Counted from the first letter of the stretch, positions 20,873-33,299 are shown. The stretch is 64,000 nt of DNA from Nicotiana tabacum (GCF_000715075.1 NC_134085.1:152052178-152116177); one strand, 5' to 3'. Notes: generated from the letters alone by a model not told the origin. Program-made: numbers and translations.

Positions 20873-22002
20873 TGTTGCATGCCAAAGCAGCGCGATATAA
20901 CTTCAAGAGAAGCCAACTGTATAGAACAATTTTCCAAGGCCCACTGGCCCTATGCTTGGGGGCATCCTAAGCTAACTATGTTATGCGAGAAGTCCACAAA
21001 GGGATATGCGGCAATCATTCAGGCGCAGATTCCTTAGTGCTAAAATTGGTAAGGGCGGGATTTATTGGCATCGCATGGAACAAGATGCCAAAGACTTCGT
21101 ACAAAAGTGTGATAAGTGTCAACACTACACACCACTGGTAAATCAACCATCAGAACCGTTGCATTCGGTTTTGTCCTCGTGGCCGTTCATGAAATTGGGG
21201 ATGGATATCGTCGGGCCATTGCCGCCGGCCCCCGGAAAGGTAAGATTTCTTTATATTGACTGACTATTTTGCTCAGTGGATGGAAGCATGTCCTTCTCAG
21301 AAGATCGGCGAGTGCGAAGTGGTGGATTTCTTGTGGGAAAATATAATTTGCAGGTTCGGAATACCAAAAGAGATAGCATGCAATAATGGGCCACAATTTA
21401 TCGGTGAAAAAATCACAAAGTTCCTCGAAGATTTAAAAATAAAGAGGATCATATCTTTACCCTACCATCCGAGCGCGAATGGTCAAGCAAAGTCAACGAA
21501 CAAAATGATTATACAAAACCTCAAGAAAAGGTTAGAAGCGGCTAAAGGTAATTGGCCCAAGGAATTACCCAGAGTTTTATGGGCATACCGAAAAATGACC
21601 AAATCGAGCACATGAGAAACTCCATTTTCACTTATGTACGAGGCAGAAACTTTAATCTCGGTGGAAGTAGGGAAACCCACCTTGAGATATTTCCAAGCAA
21701 ATGAAGAATCAAACAATGAAACAATGTTAGTCAACTTGGAGCTACTCGACGAGCGCAGTGATTTGGCGTATGTAAGAATGGAAGCCAAAAAGTAGAGAAT
21801 GGAGCGGTGTTATAATCGAAGATCCAACCTTCGTTATTTCAAAGTAGGAGACTTGGTTCTAAGGAAGCTAGGTCCAACATGGGAAGGCCTCTACCAGATT
21901 TCAGCTGTCACGGGAAAAGGTTCATATGAATTAGAAAAACAAGATGGAGAAAAGTTTTCAAGCAACTGGAACGTGGCACACCTCAAAAGATATTATTGCT
22001 GA
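20873..22002 (+). pseudogene. TatX integrase (catalytic residues lost)
   Basis: The zinc-binding region with RAGFYWHRMEQDAKDFVQ and CDKC (to about 21120) is followed by MDIVGPLPPAPGK (first Asp kept). The second catalytic site reads CNNGPQF, with Asn for Asp, and the third NGQAKSTNK, with Lys for Glu. Stops or frame changes fall near 20868, 21040, 21250, 21613 and 21793. The C-terminal part ends WNVAHLKRYYC at 22002. With two of three catalytic residues changed the enzyme would be dead even without the stops. Confidence 0.85.
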
Positions 22003-23057
22003 TGAACATCACCTGAACTGAAAGTATGTGCTGCACTCTTTTTTCCTTCATCCAATTTTTGTCTCAATTTGGTTTTTCTGGCAAGGTTTTTAATGCGGCA
22101 GCAATAGAAAGCATACCATGAAGAAAGCTCCAAAAGCAGCAATAAGACCATTAATAGCAAGACACACAAGCAAAGATCCACTCTGTGATGGTTAGATAAT
22201 ATTTTGCTCAATAGCAAAATTCCCACCGGGAAGCTAAGTTTGCACAAAGGTTACCTGACCATTCACAAGTATAAACCACTAGAGGGTTGTTAGATAGTCC
22301 TTCGCTCGATAGTATGAATTCCTGAGGGGAAGTAAAGTGTGTTACCGAGTTAAGGATTATCTATCAATTTATTAGTGGGATTCTCAATGGTACAAGGCTT
22401 CCAGTGTTCCAATTCGCATTCTTTGCAGGGGGGAACAATATGAGGATACGACAATAATGACTGCCACGTCGACGAGAAGCGAAAATCGGAAACATAGTTT
22501 TATCATCAGAACCGAGGACTGTGCGACTAGCCCCGTAGAAACAAGTTGTACAAGTTAGCCACAAATAATGGCAATTTCTTTTTTCAGCATAACAAATGCT
22601 TATATACTTTTTGAAAATATAAGTAAAAATGAATTCCTTTTGTTTTTATCTTGTTTCTTGTCTGAACGATGAATTAACTTTGTCATTTGAAAGTTAAACA
22701 AGTACTTCAAATGCTAGTGCCATAATGAATAGGAGAAGTCCTCTTCAAGAGCACCGTAAACATAAGAGGGCCATCTCTTATAAAAACCCTCATGTTAGAG
22801 GATTGATTTTGGAAGAATTCATGCCTGGAATCAAAATGCTTTCGGAAAAAATACACCCAAGGCTTCGCATAATAAGATGCAAACAGTAAAACTTGCACAA
22901 AACTCTTAAGGAAAAAGAAGAGAATACAAAGACTAAAACTAGCATAAATGTTCAAATGAAGGAAAGACTCAAACAATACTTGAGCAAAAAAATATTTTTA
23001 TTTACAATAACATGCCAAAATGTCACAAATACAAGAATTGGAAAAGGAAAAGAAAAT
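22003..23057 (+). other. TatX untranslated region after pol
   Basis: About 1 kb with no supported gene. Motifs GAGGGTTGTTAGATAGTCCTT, GCTCGATAG and AAATTCC(C/T)ACCGGG-like segments recur loosely at 22180-22360, as in post-pol regions of Tat-like elements. 22890-23057 is AT-rich and leads to the 3' end of the antisense gene. Confidence 0.6.
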
Positions 23058-25311
23058 CTAAATTGCAGCATCTCCGAAATCTGGAGGAAGAGAAGTGTCC
23101 TCGCCCCTAAGGGAAGCGGACAGATCTGCCGATAGCTCAACATTTTGGCCTTCCCTAGTTTGTCCTTCAACATCTTTGTCTTCTACTTCCTCTTCAGTTC
23201 CCGAAGTTTCGGAACCGAAACCGGAAGAACTGGAAGCAGCAGGCTCTATCGGGAGACCCTTTTTAGCAGCCAACTCAAGCTCATGGGCCTTAGAAATTTC
23301 AATATCAAAGTCAATGATACCAGCTTTGGCCTCTTCCAAGGTTTTTCTCCACATGTTGTACATAGCGTAAGTTTTCTCAATGACGAGGGAAACCGCTCGG
23401 CACTTAAGCTCTTCTTTGAGTTAGGTTATTTCGGTAGAAAGGCTTTCCCTAGCGGATCTAATGGATGAGGCTAACATCAAGGTCGCGGACAATTGAACTA
23501 AAGAGCCTATTATGCTCGATGGTTTTCCTATACTCCTCCTCAAGGTGGGTATGTTTCGCCCCCGCAGCAGCAAATTCTTCAGTTTTGGAGTTCCAAGGCT
23601 GCCTTTAAGTTAGTCAATCTTTCAGCGAAAACAACCCTACGATTGGATGCAGCAAGAACATTGTTATGAACTTTAATCCAGCTTTGCCTTAGCCTCTTTA
23701 AATTGAACCCTCAGCGGGAAATCTCTTTGGTAAGGGTCTCCACTTCTTGCTTTCTTTTCTGCAGACGAGCCTCCAATACAAGTGCCTCAGTACCTTTGGC
23801 TTCCAATTTTGACAGGCGAGCGACACTTTGCTCCCGCTCTGCCAAAACCTGATTCCGTGCGAAAGTATTTTTTTTCTTGTCATGAATCAACCTCTGAAGG
23901 CCCTCGGAAGCAAGAAAGTTGGCCTTCAGAGCAAGAAAGACAACACTCAGGATATGTTCAGGTAAAAATAGAAGAAATAACAAATGAAGAATGGAATGTA
24001 TTGCAACAAGTGCATGTAGTTTTTCAACAAACACTCTCTCGAGAGTGCTTGAATCTTTTCTCAATCTTTCTCTAAAGTCAAAGGCTTCACATAATTAGCA
24101 ATATCCACTGGCCGGGATAGCAAGTTGCATCCGGTAGAGACCGAAAGAGTAATATTCCTCCTCCTTTGTGGATCTTCAGAAGGAGCAACATAATTTTGCC
24201 CAAATTCCCATAAACTAGGGACTGGGGAAAAGGAACACCTTCTTTGTGTTCAGGTGCGATGATGTATCAGTTGTTGGTGGAAGAGTGGATGAAGGTGGAA
24301 ATGATGTAGTAGTTGCTGGTGTTGGTGAAGACGGAGATCAAGTTGATGGAGTTGAAGAATGAGAAGTAGTTGCATCAAATGTAGTGTTGGTTGGTGGTTG
24401 CTTATTAGCCGAGGACGAAAGGGACCCAATACTCAGCCCCAATATACTGGTCATGGTGATTGGGACACGAAAGCAATAGTTGGAATTTTACACCATAAAA
24501 TATTCCCCCGACATCATCCTCGGATGGTGTAACTAACTCGACAAGTTGGGTATTTTATTGAGTTGATGAGGATCGTTGCCTTCTATGTACAAAAGATCCC
24601 CCATCACTAGCTTCTTTATCATCATCGATCATCACAGTGTCTATGACCGGTGCGGGAGGAGGGCTAGTTACCACAACTACTAGAGACGACTCGGGGGCCA
24701 CAATCTTCGCCCTCTTATTCTTTTCCTCGGCTGCAGAGGAACGTCTTCTTTTTGGTTGTTTGTCCTCCGACCGGGGACTCCGTAAAAAAACACTTGTGAC
24801 CAAAGCAGGCCCAGAGACAACTGTTCGAGTAAGCGCCTCCTAAAGTAGCCTCGCCGCGTCAGCAGGATCAGCCAAAACATCCTCCTCGGGGACAACAACA
24901 GAGCCCGTGGGTAGACCTAATTTCATAGAAAAGATAGAAGGGGTCAATTTCACCTAAAAAACTTAAACAAGGTGAGTCTGAGTTACCAAGGTTTTTGGCC
25001 TTCCACTCGTATTTAAGGGCCAAAAATTTCCACGTGCAGGTTTCAAGCGTAGTGGCATAGAAGATCATCTGTGCCCACTAGTCCAAGCCTTCAACCATCG
25101 GTAGTACCCATCTAGTTGCTGAAATAGGCGAAAGACGGAGAATCAATACAAGTATATAAGAATACCTAATAAAAGAAATATTAAAAAAGGAGCTTACAAG
25201 TGCGGGTCCATGCTTTCAGAAAGGATGAAGTCATTGCCGGAATGATATCGTTGGTAGCAGCTGCAACAAATTGTTCCATCCACCCACGATCGTTGTCATC
25301 ATTCATGCTAG
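23058..25311 (-). pseudogene. Antisense gene of TatX, 3' part (coiled coil; broken)
   Basis: It is read on the minus strand, opposite to pol. From 25311 down: a segment with GWMEQFVAAATNDIIPAM, a likely intron (25119-25197), a region with stops, a basic stretch KQPKRRRSSAAEEKNKRAKI (about 24660-24740, possible nuclear signal), a Ser/Thr-rich linker, a charged heptad region (23711-23960, likely coiled coil) and an acidic tail ending DFGDAAI at 23058. Antisense extra ORFs between pol and the 3' LTR are known in Tat elements, some with the 'putative gypsy type transposon' domain (PF04195). The fit is by resemblance only. The N-terminal part lies at 62496-63037. Confidence 0.68.
25119..25197 (-). 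other. Likely spliceosomal intron in the antisense gene
   Basis: On the minus strand GTAAGC follows ACCCGCACTT and TTTCAG precedes CAACTAGATGG, enclosing 79 T-rich bases with stops in frame. That is a normal size for a short plant intron. RNA evidence is needed. Confidence 0.5.
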
Positions 25312-25316
25312 ATAAC
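25312..25316. repeat. Target site duplication ATAAC, left copy (Athila)
   Basis: ATAAC directly precedes the Athila LTR at 25317; the same five bases directly follow the other LTR at 62491-62495. A perfect 5-bp duplication fits Ty3/gypsy integration. Confidence 0.92.
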
Positions 25317-26793
25317 TGATCTTATCCAATTTCACTCCTCTATCGGAGGATATGAAAATGGTCGAGGCAATAATAATAATCAACAGAGTCGAGGTCAAAT
25401 TCCATAGGGAATTATATGAATGGGTGTTAGTAGTATATATCTTAGCACGTGAGTTCGTATATCTTAATTTGCACTTCCGCAATATTGGGGTTTGTTTGGA
25501 AATCTAAGTTAGACTATAGTTGTGATTTAAAGAACGAAACTAGGAAATTGTTTTTGGTTGTTTTACAAATGATAAAAAGGCCTAGGGCTATGACCTTCAC
25601 ATAGGTGTTTGCCTAATGAGTTGTAAACTTTAAAGCTTATTTTATTGGTCGGGCTGTATTATAGCTATCAACACTCAAGTGCCCACTCAATATCTCTCGG
25701 ACAGAGTGTGATTTGCCCAATATGGCTTTATCAAGTCCAAAAGGGCATTGAACAAAACAATTGATAATAAGCTCAAGTCATGTTTTACTATCTCTAGATT
25801 CAACCCTTTAATTGGGTTTATCAATCTCTCGATTGACCCAATTTCTTGCTAGCCAAATTTTTCTAGACTAAGTCTCTCTTTATCAAGTAGATACCAAATT
25901 TGCAACCATTAATTCTTCAAAAAAAGCAAGGACAAGGCTAGATAATCAACACCCAACCATAAACAAGCAATAAATCACACCCATTAAGTTTACACAACTA
26001 GGGTTGGGTCACAACCCTAGTAAAAATCTAGCTACTCATTCTTAAATTAGAAAAGAAAGAAGAAAAAGTGATAATTGAACCCATATTAATAATTAAAATG
26101 ATAAAATCAATATTCAAAAATCTCAAAATAGCAAAAACTACTAAAAAAATCAAAAGAAAACGTCTAGAGTGGCTGCTAATGTCAAAATTTGACCTACAAA
26201 AGTGAAACTCTTCTATTTATACAGTGCTGGAATTTTTGGTTAAAAATACCCTTTCGGAGGTTCTGCGGCCGCACAATTCCAGGTCCGCACTTTGCTTCAG
26301 CCTGACAGGAATGGAAACCTGTGGCAGCATAATTCTGATCTGCGGCCGCACTTCTTTCTTTCTGTGATTCGCGCATTTTTAAGTGCAGCCGAACATTGCT
26401 CTTCTATGGAACGCACAAATGTGACTGCGGCTGCGTAACTGTTCTCCTGCGGCCGCGGTCCGCACTTATGTTGAACTTGAGATGCAGGTTATCTGACCAT
26501 TTGCTTTTGCCCAGTTTCTGCATCTACACATGTCATGTGCGAACCGCACTTTGCACTTGTCTCTGATAGGAGTTTCTTTACAATCTGCGGTCCGTACTTC
26601 TAAGCTTTTGTGCTTGTTTTTGTCCTTGAGTTCAAATCGCTCCTTCTTGAGTTAGATTTCATCTTGGGGGCTCATTTTCTCCTATTCCTGCAATTAAGCA
26701 TATTTCATCAGTTTTTGGGAACACAATTAAATGCTTTTGGACTAAAACAAAAGCAAAAAGGTGCTAATAAGTAGTCAAAATCTCCACTTATCA
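25317..26793 (-). repeat. 3' LTR of the Athila element (1477 bp)
   Basis: On the plus strand it begins TGATCT and ends CTTATCA; both ends match the right LTR. It contains several GTGCGG/CCGCAC palindromic blocks (26260-26600). It is about 420 bases longer than the right LTR, which lost the part matching roughly 25979-26404. Confidence 0.9.
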
Positions 26794-28684
26794 ACTCCCT
26801 CAAACGTAAGCTTTTGCTTGTACTCAAGCAAATAAGGTAATTTCCACCCTCATAAGTTAAGAGCTATTCTAGCTAATCAAAGATGCATCAATCACACATC
26901 AATTGGGACCAACAATTACCCTCTACACTTTTGAATTATTAACAAGGCAATGTGTTGAACTTTTAAGCACAAATATTTCTAATGTGACACTTGAGCATCA
27001 AGAGTTGACTTCATTCATCAAGGAAGCTCACTCTTGCATGTAGGTCATTGTGGATCCCAAACTCCTCCTCCTCAACTCTCCGTTTGCATATCTCACTTAA
27101 GAATGTAGCACTCAATTCAAAGATTTGTGAAAGGTTCGCTCGTCTCTCTCAAAAGAATATTAGAAGTACGACTTTAAGTACCATATGTTTGTCCCTCATA
27201 TAAATCACCACTAATGTAAGGGCTTTTCTCGAATGCTTTTGGACTAGGTTGGATATGCTATGATAGAATGGGTTAACTTAAGCACTCCATTTTCTCTTAT
27301 CAGCTCATGCTTTGCCAACTCTTTGAGGCATTTTCTTTTCCATAGGGGAATTAGAGAGGCTTATCATCACTCTTTCTTGGTCATGATATTCATTTTCTCC
27401 TTCTTTTCCTTTTCCATGCTTTGCATCATTACTTATCTTTGAATCCCTTCAAGTCTTCAACTTATTCACTTTCTTTTTGTTCTTTCTTTCTTTTTTCTTA
27501 CCTTTCCTTCTCTTATTTTTTTTCTCTTTTGTGCCTTGATACTTTTTTCAAACTCCTCGTCTCTCACCCAAACTTATGTTTTTAGCCAATTGTTTCACAA
27601 GAGTGTTAAGAAAAGCTCGGGTTCTAAGAGAGGGCCACGACAGAATGAGTAAAGGCTTGTAACAGGGTTATCAAATGAGAAATATTTTAGGCTCAAATGG
27701 GTTGACTAGGGATAACAACATTGGCGGGTCATGAAAAATTTCAAGCGGGTCTAGGAGAGCCTACAATCACTTCTTAAGCCAAGCAAAACTTAAAATTTCA
27801 CCTAGAGATACATTTGGGGCAAGTTCTAGACCATTTGCATGGGTACTTGGACTTGCAACAAAAACATCCCACCTCTCACGCAGAAGGATTGTTAAAGAGG
27901 ATAGAGTCGAGGGGCCACAATGACCATATTCAAGATTTAAATTCACTAAGGTTCGACTAAACCACTCGATGATTGCCTAAATCAACACAAGAGTCACAAG
28001 GTCACTAACTAGAGCTTCTTTTTTTTCAAAAATATTGTTTTAACCATAAGCACGTAGTTAAGTGTGTTGGTACCAAGTGAAGCATGTTTGACTCTTTGAT
28101 CCTGACTCAATCAGGTCTTTTCATTCATTATTACTAATATTCCTACCTAAATACCAAAAAACGGACCCAATCCCTTAAGAAGGTTGTCACGCCATCCATT
28201 ATTGGGAAGAGTCACCTGGTTCACATAAAGATTACCTTTGGAAAGAACCGTGAAATTAAGAAAACCAAAGGCTTATTGTTCACTAAAACATAAAAACAAG
28301 CTGCAAAATTAAAAAGAAGTTATTAGATTAAACATAGACTAATAATAAAACAAAATAAAGAAGCTAAAAAGTAATCTACTGAAAGCATAACGAATATACA
28401 TAATGAGAGAGGAAAAGAGAGAATATATATAGAAAGAAGAAAATGTTGTCAGTTATTACAAACCAAATATCTAAAAGTCATCCAAATAGCAAATAAATTC
28501 CACCCTCTCGAATAAAAATAAGCATTGTCCCCAGTGCTTAACAAAACAAGAATAAAGAAGGGTAAGAGTGAAAAGGACTCCATATGTGGCCTTGGACATC
28601 TCTATGTCCATATCAGTGTCACCGCCATTAGTCTCCTCTAACTGGATCTCATCATCATTGGCTTTCGGAGTAACTAGGTTGGAA
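26794..28684 (-). other. Athila 3' untranslated region
   Basis: About 1.9 kb between the post-pol gene and the 3' LTR. Next to the LTR the minus strand reads CGTTTGAGGGAGT, the likely PPT (26794-26806). A CACTGGGGACAATGC motif lies at about 28521-28540 (minus). I see no supported gene; the only notable plus-strand ORF (27260-27442) is low-complexity. Confidence 0.6.
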
Positions 28685-30538
28685 CATCTAGCGAACTGCC
28701 TCAGTAGTGTCGGCAGCCAGGTCTGGCTCCTCAGACTGGCCAGCTGGTGCCACTGGAGTTGATGGTGCTACTGGATCTGCTGGTGCTGGTGGGTCTGACC
28801 CTATGAGCATATCGAATGGAAAATCACCAGCTACTGCTATCTTGGTCACCTCTCTCCTTAACCTATCAACCTTTTTCTTGGACGCCTGGGAATTCCTCAT
28901 TTTCTTTACTTGCTTCCCCAGCTCCTCAATTACTGCTCTATGTGCTACCAAGGTGTTCATAATGATGGTTTGGTTTTCCAAGATCTTCTTCAATGTATCC
29001 TCGACTGCCGGAGGAATCTAGGGTGCCGCATTGGATGAATGTGCTGCAACAGCACAGGATATGTCAGTCAGTTTTGCAGTGGCTGTCTATATCCAGTTGT
29101 TGAGGCTCGCTAGTGTTTGAGAGACTCACATTGCAGATAGTGGAAGAGTGGGTATGGGCACCGGCTTCAAAGCCGATGTGGAGCGCACTGATGCTGAAGG
29201 ATCTAAAGAAGGAGGTGGAGGCATAACTGCTGCACCATCAGAAGGATATGCTGAAGTAGATGGCATGTCAATTGTCTAAGCAACTACCCCGGCAGGCTCA
29301 TCAGACTAGCTCGCAGTAGTAGAGGTTGACCCTTTTTTTTTGGGTTTCCACTACCCATCAAAGAATACCATGAGAAGGGCTTTTTTGCCCGTACCTTGGT
29401 ACCAAAATCCCTCGGCTCCACACTCGCATCTGTAAGGTACTCAGTGATAATGTTGGGATACGGGTAGGAGGTGTCACCTTGCATGGTGACCACAGACATG
29501 TTGGCCGACATCACGATACCCACATTGATTGGGTACTCAGCCATGATAGATGCGACTAGCACTGCCCGTTGAATTGGAAGATTTGTTTCATTTTGGCATG
29601 GGTCTAGTGTCCTACACACGAATGTTTGCCATCCATTTGCCTCAAATTTAGGGTGTTTCGCTGAATGGGAACCCCTACTGTGATCCATGCTGGAGGCGGC
29701 CCCGGAGCTGCAAGAATATCAGCTAGTGATAGTCGAACTGCATCTCCCTCTGCTAACTTTTCCACGTATTGCACAGGCTCCACATCCTCTAACCTTAAAT
29801 ACGCGTTCAAGATGGTATAGTTAAATCTCACCTTTAGATTTCTCACTTTTGTTACCTTGATCCCTTTATTTATATTTGCCACATTGGTGTAAAATTTCTG
29901 GACTAGATATTCCTTGGCATCTACCACAATTTGGGTGAACCACATCCACCCCTTCCGCTCTCGAAATTGTCTCAACATTGATGGGTTTTATTTGTCAAGG
30001 TCTTTTATCATGAACTGACGCTCAAGAGTGAGCGATCTCAATCACCACCACTCTCATAAGCTTGTGAAAGCAACCAGACTAACAAACCTATCTTCCCAAA
30101 TCTCTTTCTTCTTCAACCGCTCAAGGTCAGCTACTTTGGTATCACCTCTCGGTCATCATCCAGGAGATCATCAACATTCACTGTAGTAGAAGGTGCGTTG
30201 GGGGCATGTGTTGATGAGGACTCCAAAGCCTGACTACCACCTTCCGAACCCTCAGAAGTGCTCTCAAAAGAGGTCGGCGCGTCTCTAAGTTGGTATCTGC
30301 CCTGAGGTTGTTGTGGCTGTGATTGCACAGCAGGATGCTCTTGCACTAAGTCGCCCTGCGATGCTTCCCTAGACGGGACATAAGAGCTTGAAGGGTGAGG
30401 GGTAAGGTACTTTTTATAACTTCCTTTTGATATAACTTTTTGAAGGGTGAGGGATAAGGTACTCTTGCATCGGCCTTGGTCTTGGGAAGGTTCACCCATC
30501 CCCTTTGATATATCACCACGACCACGTGATCTAACCAT
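28685..30538 (-). pseudogene. Athila post-pol gene in the env position (broken)
   Basis: It starts at the ATG of MVRSRGRGD (30538, minus). Pieces in order: a Ser/Gln/Pro-rich N-terminus (to 30131), a region with several stops, then WMWFTQIVVDAKEYLVQKFY and VTKVRNLKVRF (29978-29604), then PINVGIVMSANM and AKKPFSWYSLMGSGNPKKKG (29688-29284), a low-complexity linker, and a C-terminal coiled-coil-like part (28993-28688) with IEELGKQVKKMR. Resemblance is to the 'putative plant transposon protein' family often found in Solanaceae elements. No signal peptide or membrane segment is seen, so I would not call it an envelope gene. At least three frameshifts make it a pseudogene. Confidence 0.7.
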
Positions 30539-30550
30539 TTTCAGCAACAA

Positions 30551-31883
30551 ACAGCAGCAGGAGTCAGTTCTAATTCAAGTGCAGATAAACAAAAAGTCAC
30601 AGAACAAAACATGTTGTAGTGTGGGGAAGTGCGGTCCGCACAATTGCAAGTGCGGTCGTAGGTCTGGTTGTACGGACCGCATAATTTTAAAGTGCGGCTG
30701 CAGCGATCAAACCACAGTCCGCACAATTTTAAGTGTGACCGCAGAATTGAAGTGCGGTCGGCACTTTTCTAAGTGCGTCCGCACATGAAACTTTCCAAAA
30801 GTTCCAACTCTCAGATGAAAGAGATTGGCCTGATTTGTGGTCGCACACACTTTCCCACAGCCGTGATGAAATTACTGCGGTTCGCATAATTTTAAGTGCG
30901 GACCGCACAATTTTAAGTGCAGTTCGCACAATTTTAAGTGCAGTTCGCACAATCTTGCCTCACCAACTGCCCTAATCTATACTTCTGCGGACAACACAAT
31001 TCCTTGTGCAGGCACACATTTGAAAATGCAATCGGGCAGAGTCCTTTTGGTTTTTGATTTATGTACAAATTGGACACGGTGATAGAAATTAAACATGGTA
31101 ATCAAACTACCCACTTACCAAAAAGCATGTAAGAGTTAACCCAACAAAATTTAAACCCCACATGGATATGAAATTGACAAATGGTCTAAAATAACTAACA
31201 AATTGTAAATTAAACGAAGAAAATTGAAGAATCCTAGAAATGATTTGAATATACTAGTGATGAAGTGGTGCTAAGGAATGATCACAGATGCCTAATTAAG
31301 TGGTAGATGATTGAATCAGATGTGTGCAAAACTTTAGCCCTTTTTTCCCTCAGAGAATGGAAAGTTTCAACATTAGCCTTAGGGTTACTATTTATACACA
31401 GTGGTTCTGGCTAAGGAATCAAGAGATGAGTGCGGCCGCAGAATTCCTTCTGTGGTCCGCATTTTGTTACCTGGAGTTCCACTTCCCTTTGTTGATTTGC
31501 GTCCGCTGATTTAGCTGCACGGCTGCATATTTTGGTGCGGACTGCAGATTTCATTGTGCAGCTGCACTTTGGCTATTTCTCTGACAAACAAACTTCAGAA
31601 AGTTTGCATTTTCCCATCTCAATTTGTGCGGTCTGCACAGGAATTGTGTGGCTGCATTTACCTTCTTCTATAGCATCCAAAATTGTGCGGTCCGCACTTT
31701 TTCCATACTTAGCCAATTTTTCTGAGCATAGTTCCTGTAAAGCACATACATTCCTGCAACACACTTCAAATCTAGTTAGCACAAAATAAGACCTATCTAG
31801 AGAAGAAGAAAAGGAAAAAAAGAAACATAGGTTGCCTCCCAAGAAGCGTCTGATTTAACGTCGCGACACAACGCAGATTACCA
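30551..31883 (-). repeat. Spacer with GTGCGG/CCGCAC palindromes
   Basis: About 1.3 kb between integrase and the post-pol gene. In 30620-31010 and 31430-31700 the blocks GTGCGGTCCGCAC and variants recur, separated by AATTTTAA or short linkers. Perfect 13-mers lie at 30629-30641, 30896-30908 and 31685-31697. The same motif occurs in both LTRs. No supported gene; ORFs here follow the repeats. Confidence 0.72.
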
Positions 31884-32944
31884 TCACTTGAAATGAATTA
31901 CCGCCACGATGTGGCCATAACCAACTTTTACCAGATAATGCTTCACCCAGTGACCATTGACTCTAAGCACTTCATCATTTTTATTCTTCAAGTCCAATGC
32001 ACCAAAGGGTGTCACACCCACAACCTCAAATGGGCCACTCCATTTAGCCTTTAACTTTCTGAGAAACATACGTAACCGCAAATTGAAAAACAACACAAGA
32101 TCACCCTCTTTAAACTTGTTGTTCCACATGTACTTGTCATAAAGATATTTCATCTTCTCTTTGTATAGGGACGAACTTGTGTATGCATGTACCGGAACTC
32201 ATCCAACTCATTCAAGTGTGCCACCCTTAAGTTGGCAGCGACATCCCACTCAAGATTCAACTTCTTTAAAACCCACATGGCTTTGTGCTCAAGTTTCACC
32301 GGAAGATGATAAGCTTTCCTAAACACCAAACGGTATGGACACAATCCGATAGGTGTTTTGTAAGCCGTCCTATAAGCCCATAAAGCATCATCAAGTGTCT
32401 TGGACCAATCCGTTTAGTTGGCATTCACTGTTTTGGAAAAAATACTCTTTATCTCCTGGTTGGAGACTTCCACTTGATCGCTTGCTTGTAGATGATAGGG
32501 AGTCGTGACTTTATGAGTGACACCATACTTGGTGAGTAAGGTGTCGAAATCTTTGTTGCAAAAATGCGACCCCCCATCACTTATGATAGTCTGTGGAGTA
32601 CCAAACCCTGTGAAAATATTCTTCTTCAAAAATGCCACCATACTTTTTGCTTCATTGTTGGGTAAAGCAACGGCCTCAACCTATTTGGATGCATAATCAA
32701 TCGCGACCAAGATGTAGGTGTTTCCACAAGAACTCACAAAAGGACCCATGAAGTCAATACCTCACACATCGAAAATATCAATCTCTAAAATGGTGGTGAG
32801 GGCCATTTAATTTTTCTTTGAGATTCCACCGGCCCTTTGACATTCATCACAACGCTTGACTAAATCACTTGCATCCTTGTAAAGAGTGGGCCAATAGAAA
32901 CCACAACTTAGCACTTTGACCGTCTCTTGCTCCACCATGGTGAC
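31884..32944 (-). pseudogene. Athila integrase, main part (broken)
   Basis: Minus strand, continuing from 56744 across Ogre-B. A frameshift follows soon after the junction. CDECQ of the zinc site and DFMGPF (first Asp) are visible in different frames between 32938 and 32645. The next piece (32641-32414) has [10 protein letters not shown] (second Asp) and [13 protein letters not shown] (Glu). The frame continues after a TAG to 32150, and a shifted piece (32153-31884) holds FKEGDLVLFFN and LKAKWSGPFEVV, the C-terminal domain. All three catalytic residues seem present, but no frame links them. Confidence 0.82.
32940..32944. repeat. Target site duplication GTGAC, left copy (Ogre-B)
   Basis: GTGAC precedes the LTR at 32945 and follows the other LTR at 56744-56748. 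With one copy removed, the Athila integrase frame reads straight through the junction. Confidence 0.93.
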
Positions 32945-33299
32945 TGTCACACCTCCTTTTTACCCGCGCCCGCAGGGGCGCAGAGGGATTAGGGGAGTTT
33001 CTCCAATTAAAGGACAATCGAAACAAGATTTATTATTTAATTCAGAGTCGCCACTTGGGAGATTTATGGTGTCCCAAGTCACCGGTTGAATCCCGAATCG
33101 AGGAGAATATTGACTCTGTATTACAGTCCGCGAACCAGAAATCCGGATAAGGAATTCTGTTAACCCGGGAGAAGGTGTTAGGCATTCCCGAGTTCCGTGG
33201 TTCTAGCACGGTCGCTCAACTGTCATATTCGGCTTATTTATCTGATTTTAATACATGTTGAACCTATGTGCAAATTTTAACTTTTTACCGCTTTTATTA

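Larger units (their letters stand above)
19482..25316 (+). mobile_element. TatX: degenerate Tat-lineage Ty3/gypsy element, left part
   Basis: Protease-like, RNase H, second RNase H and integrase remnants follow each other on the plus strand (19482-22002), then an untranslated part, then an antisense gene. The element continues at 62496 beyond the Athila insertion. The left end of TatX (LTR, gag) is missing here; Ogre-A stands in its place. The RT is deleted. This is the oldest layer of the window. Confidence 0.85.

Noticed and set aside
24955..24993. Second intron in the antisense gene (GTAACT ... TTTTAG)
   Set aside because: Only about 33 bases between the sites, too short for a plant intron.
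28685..30538. Envelope gene
   Set aside because: No signal peptide, membrane segment or cleavage site is seen; resemblance is to a plant transposon protein family.
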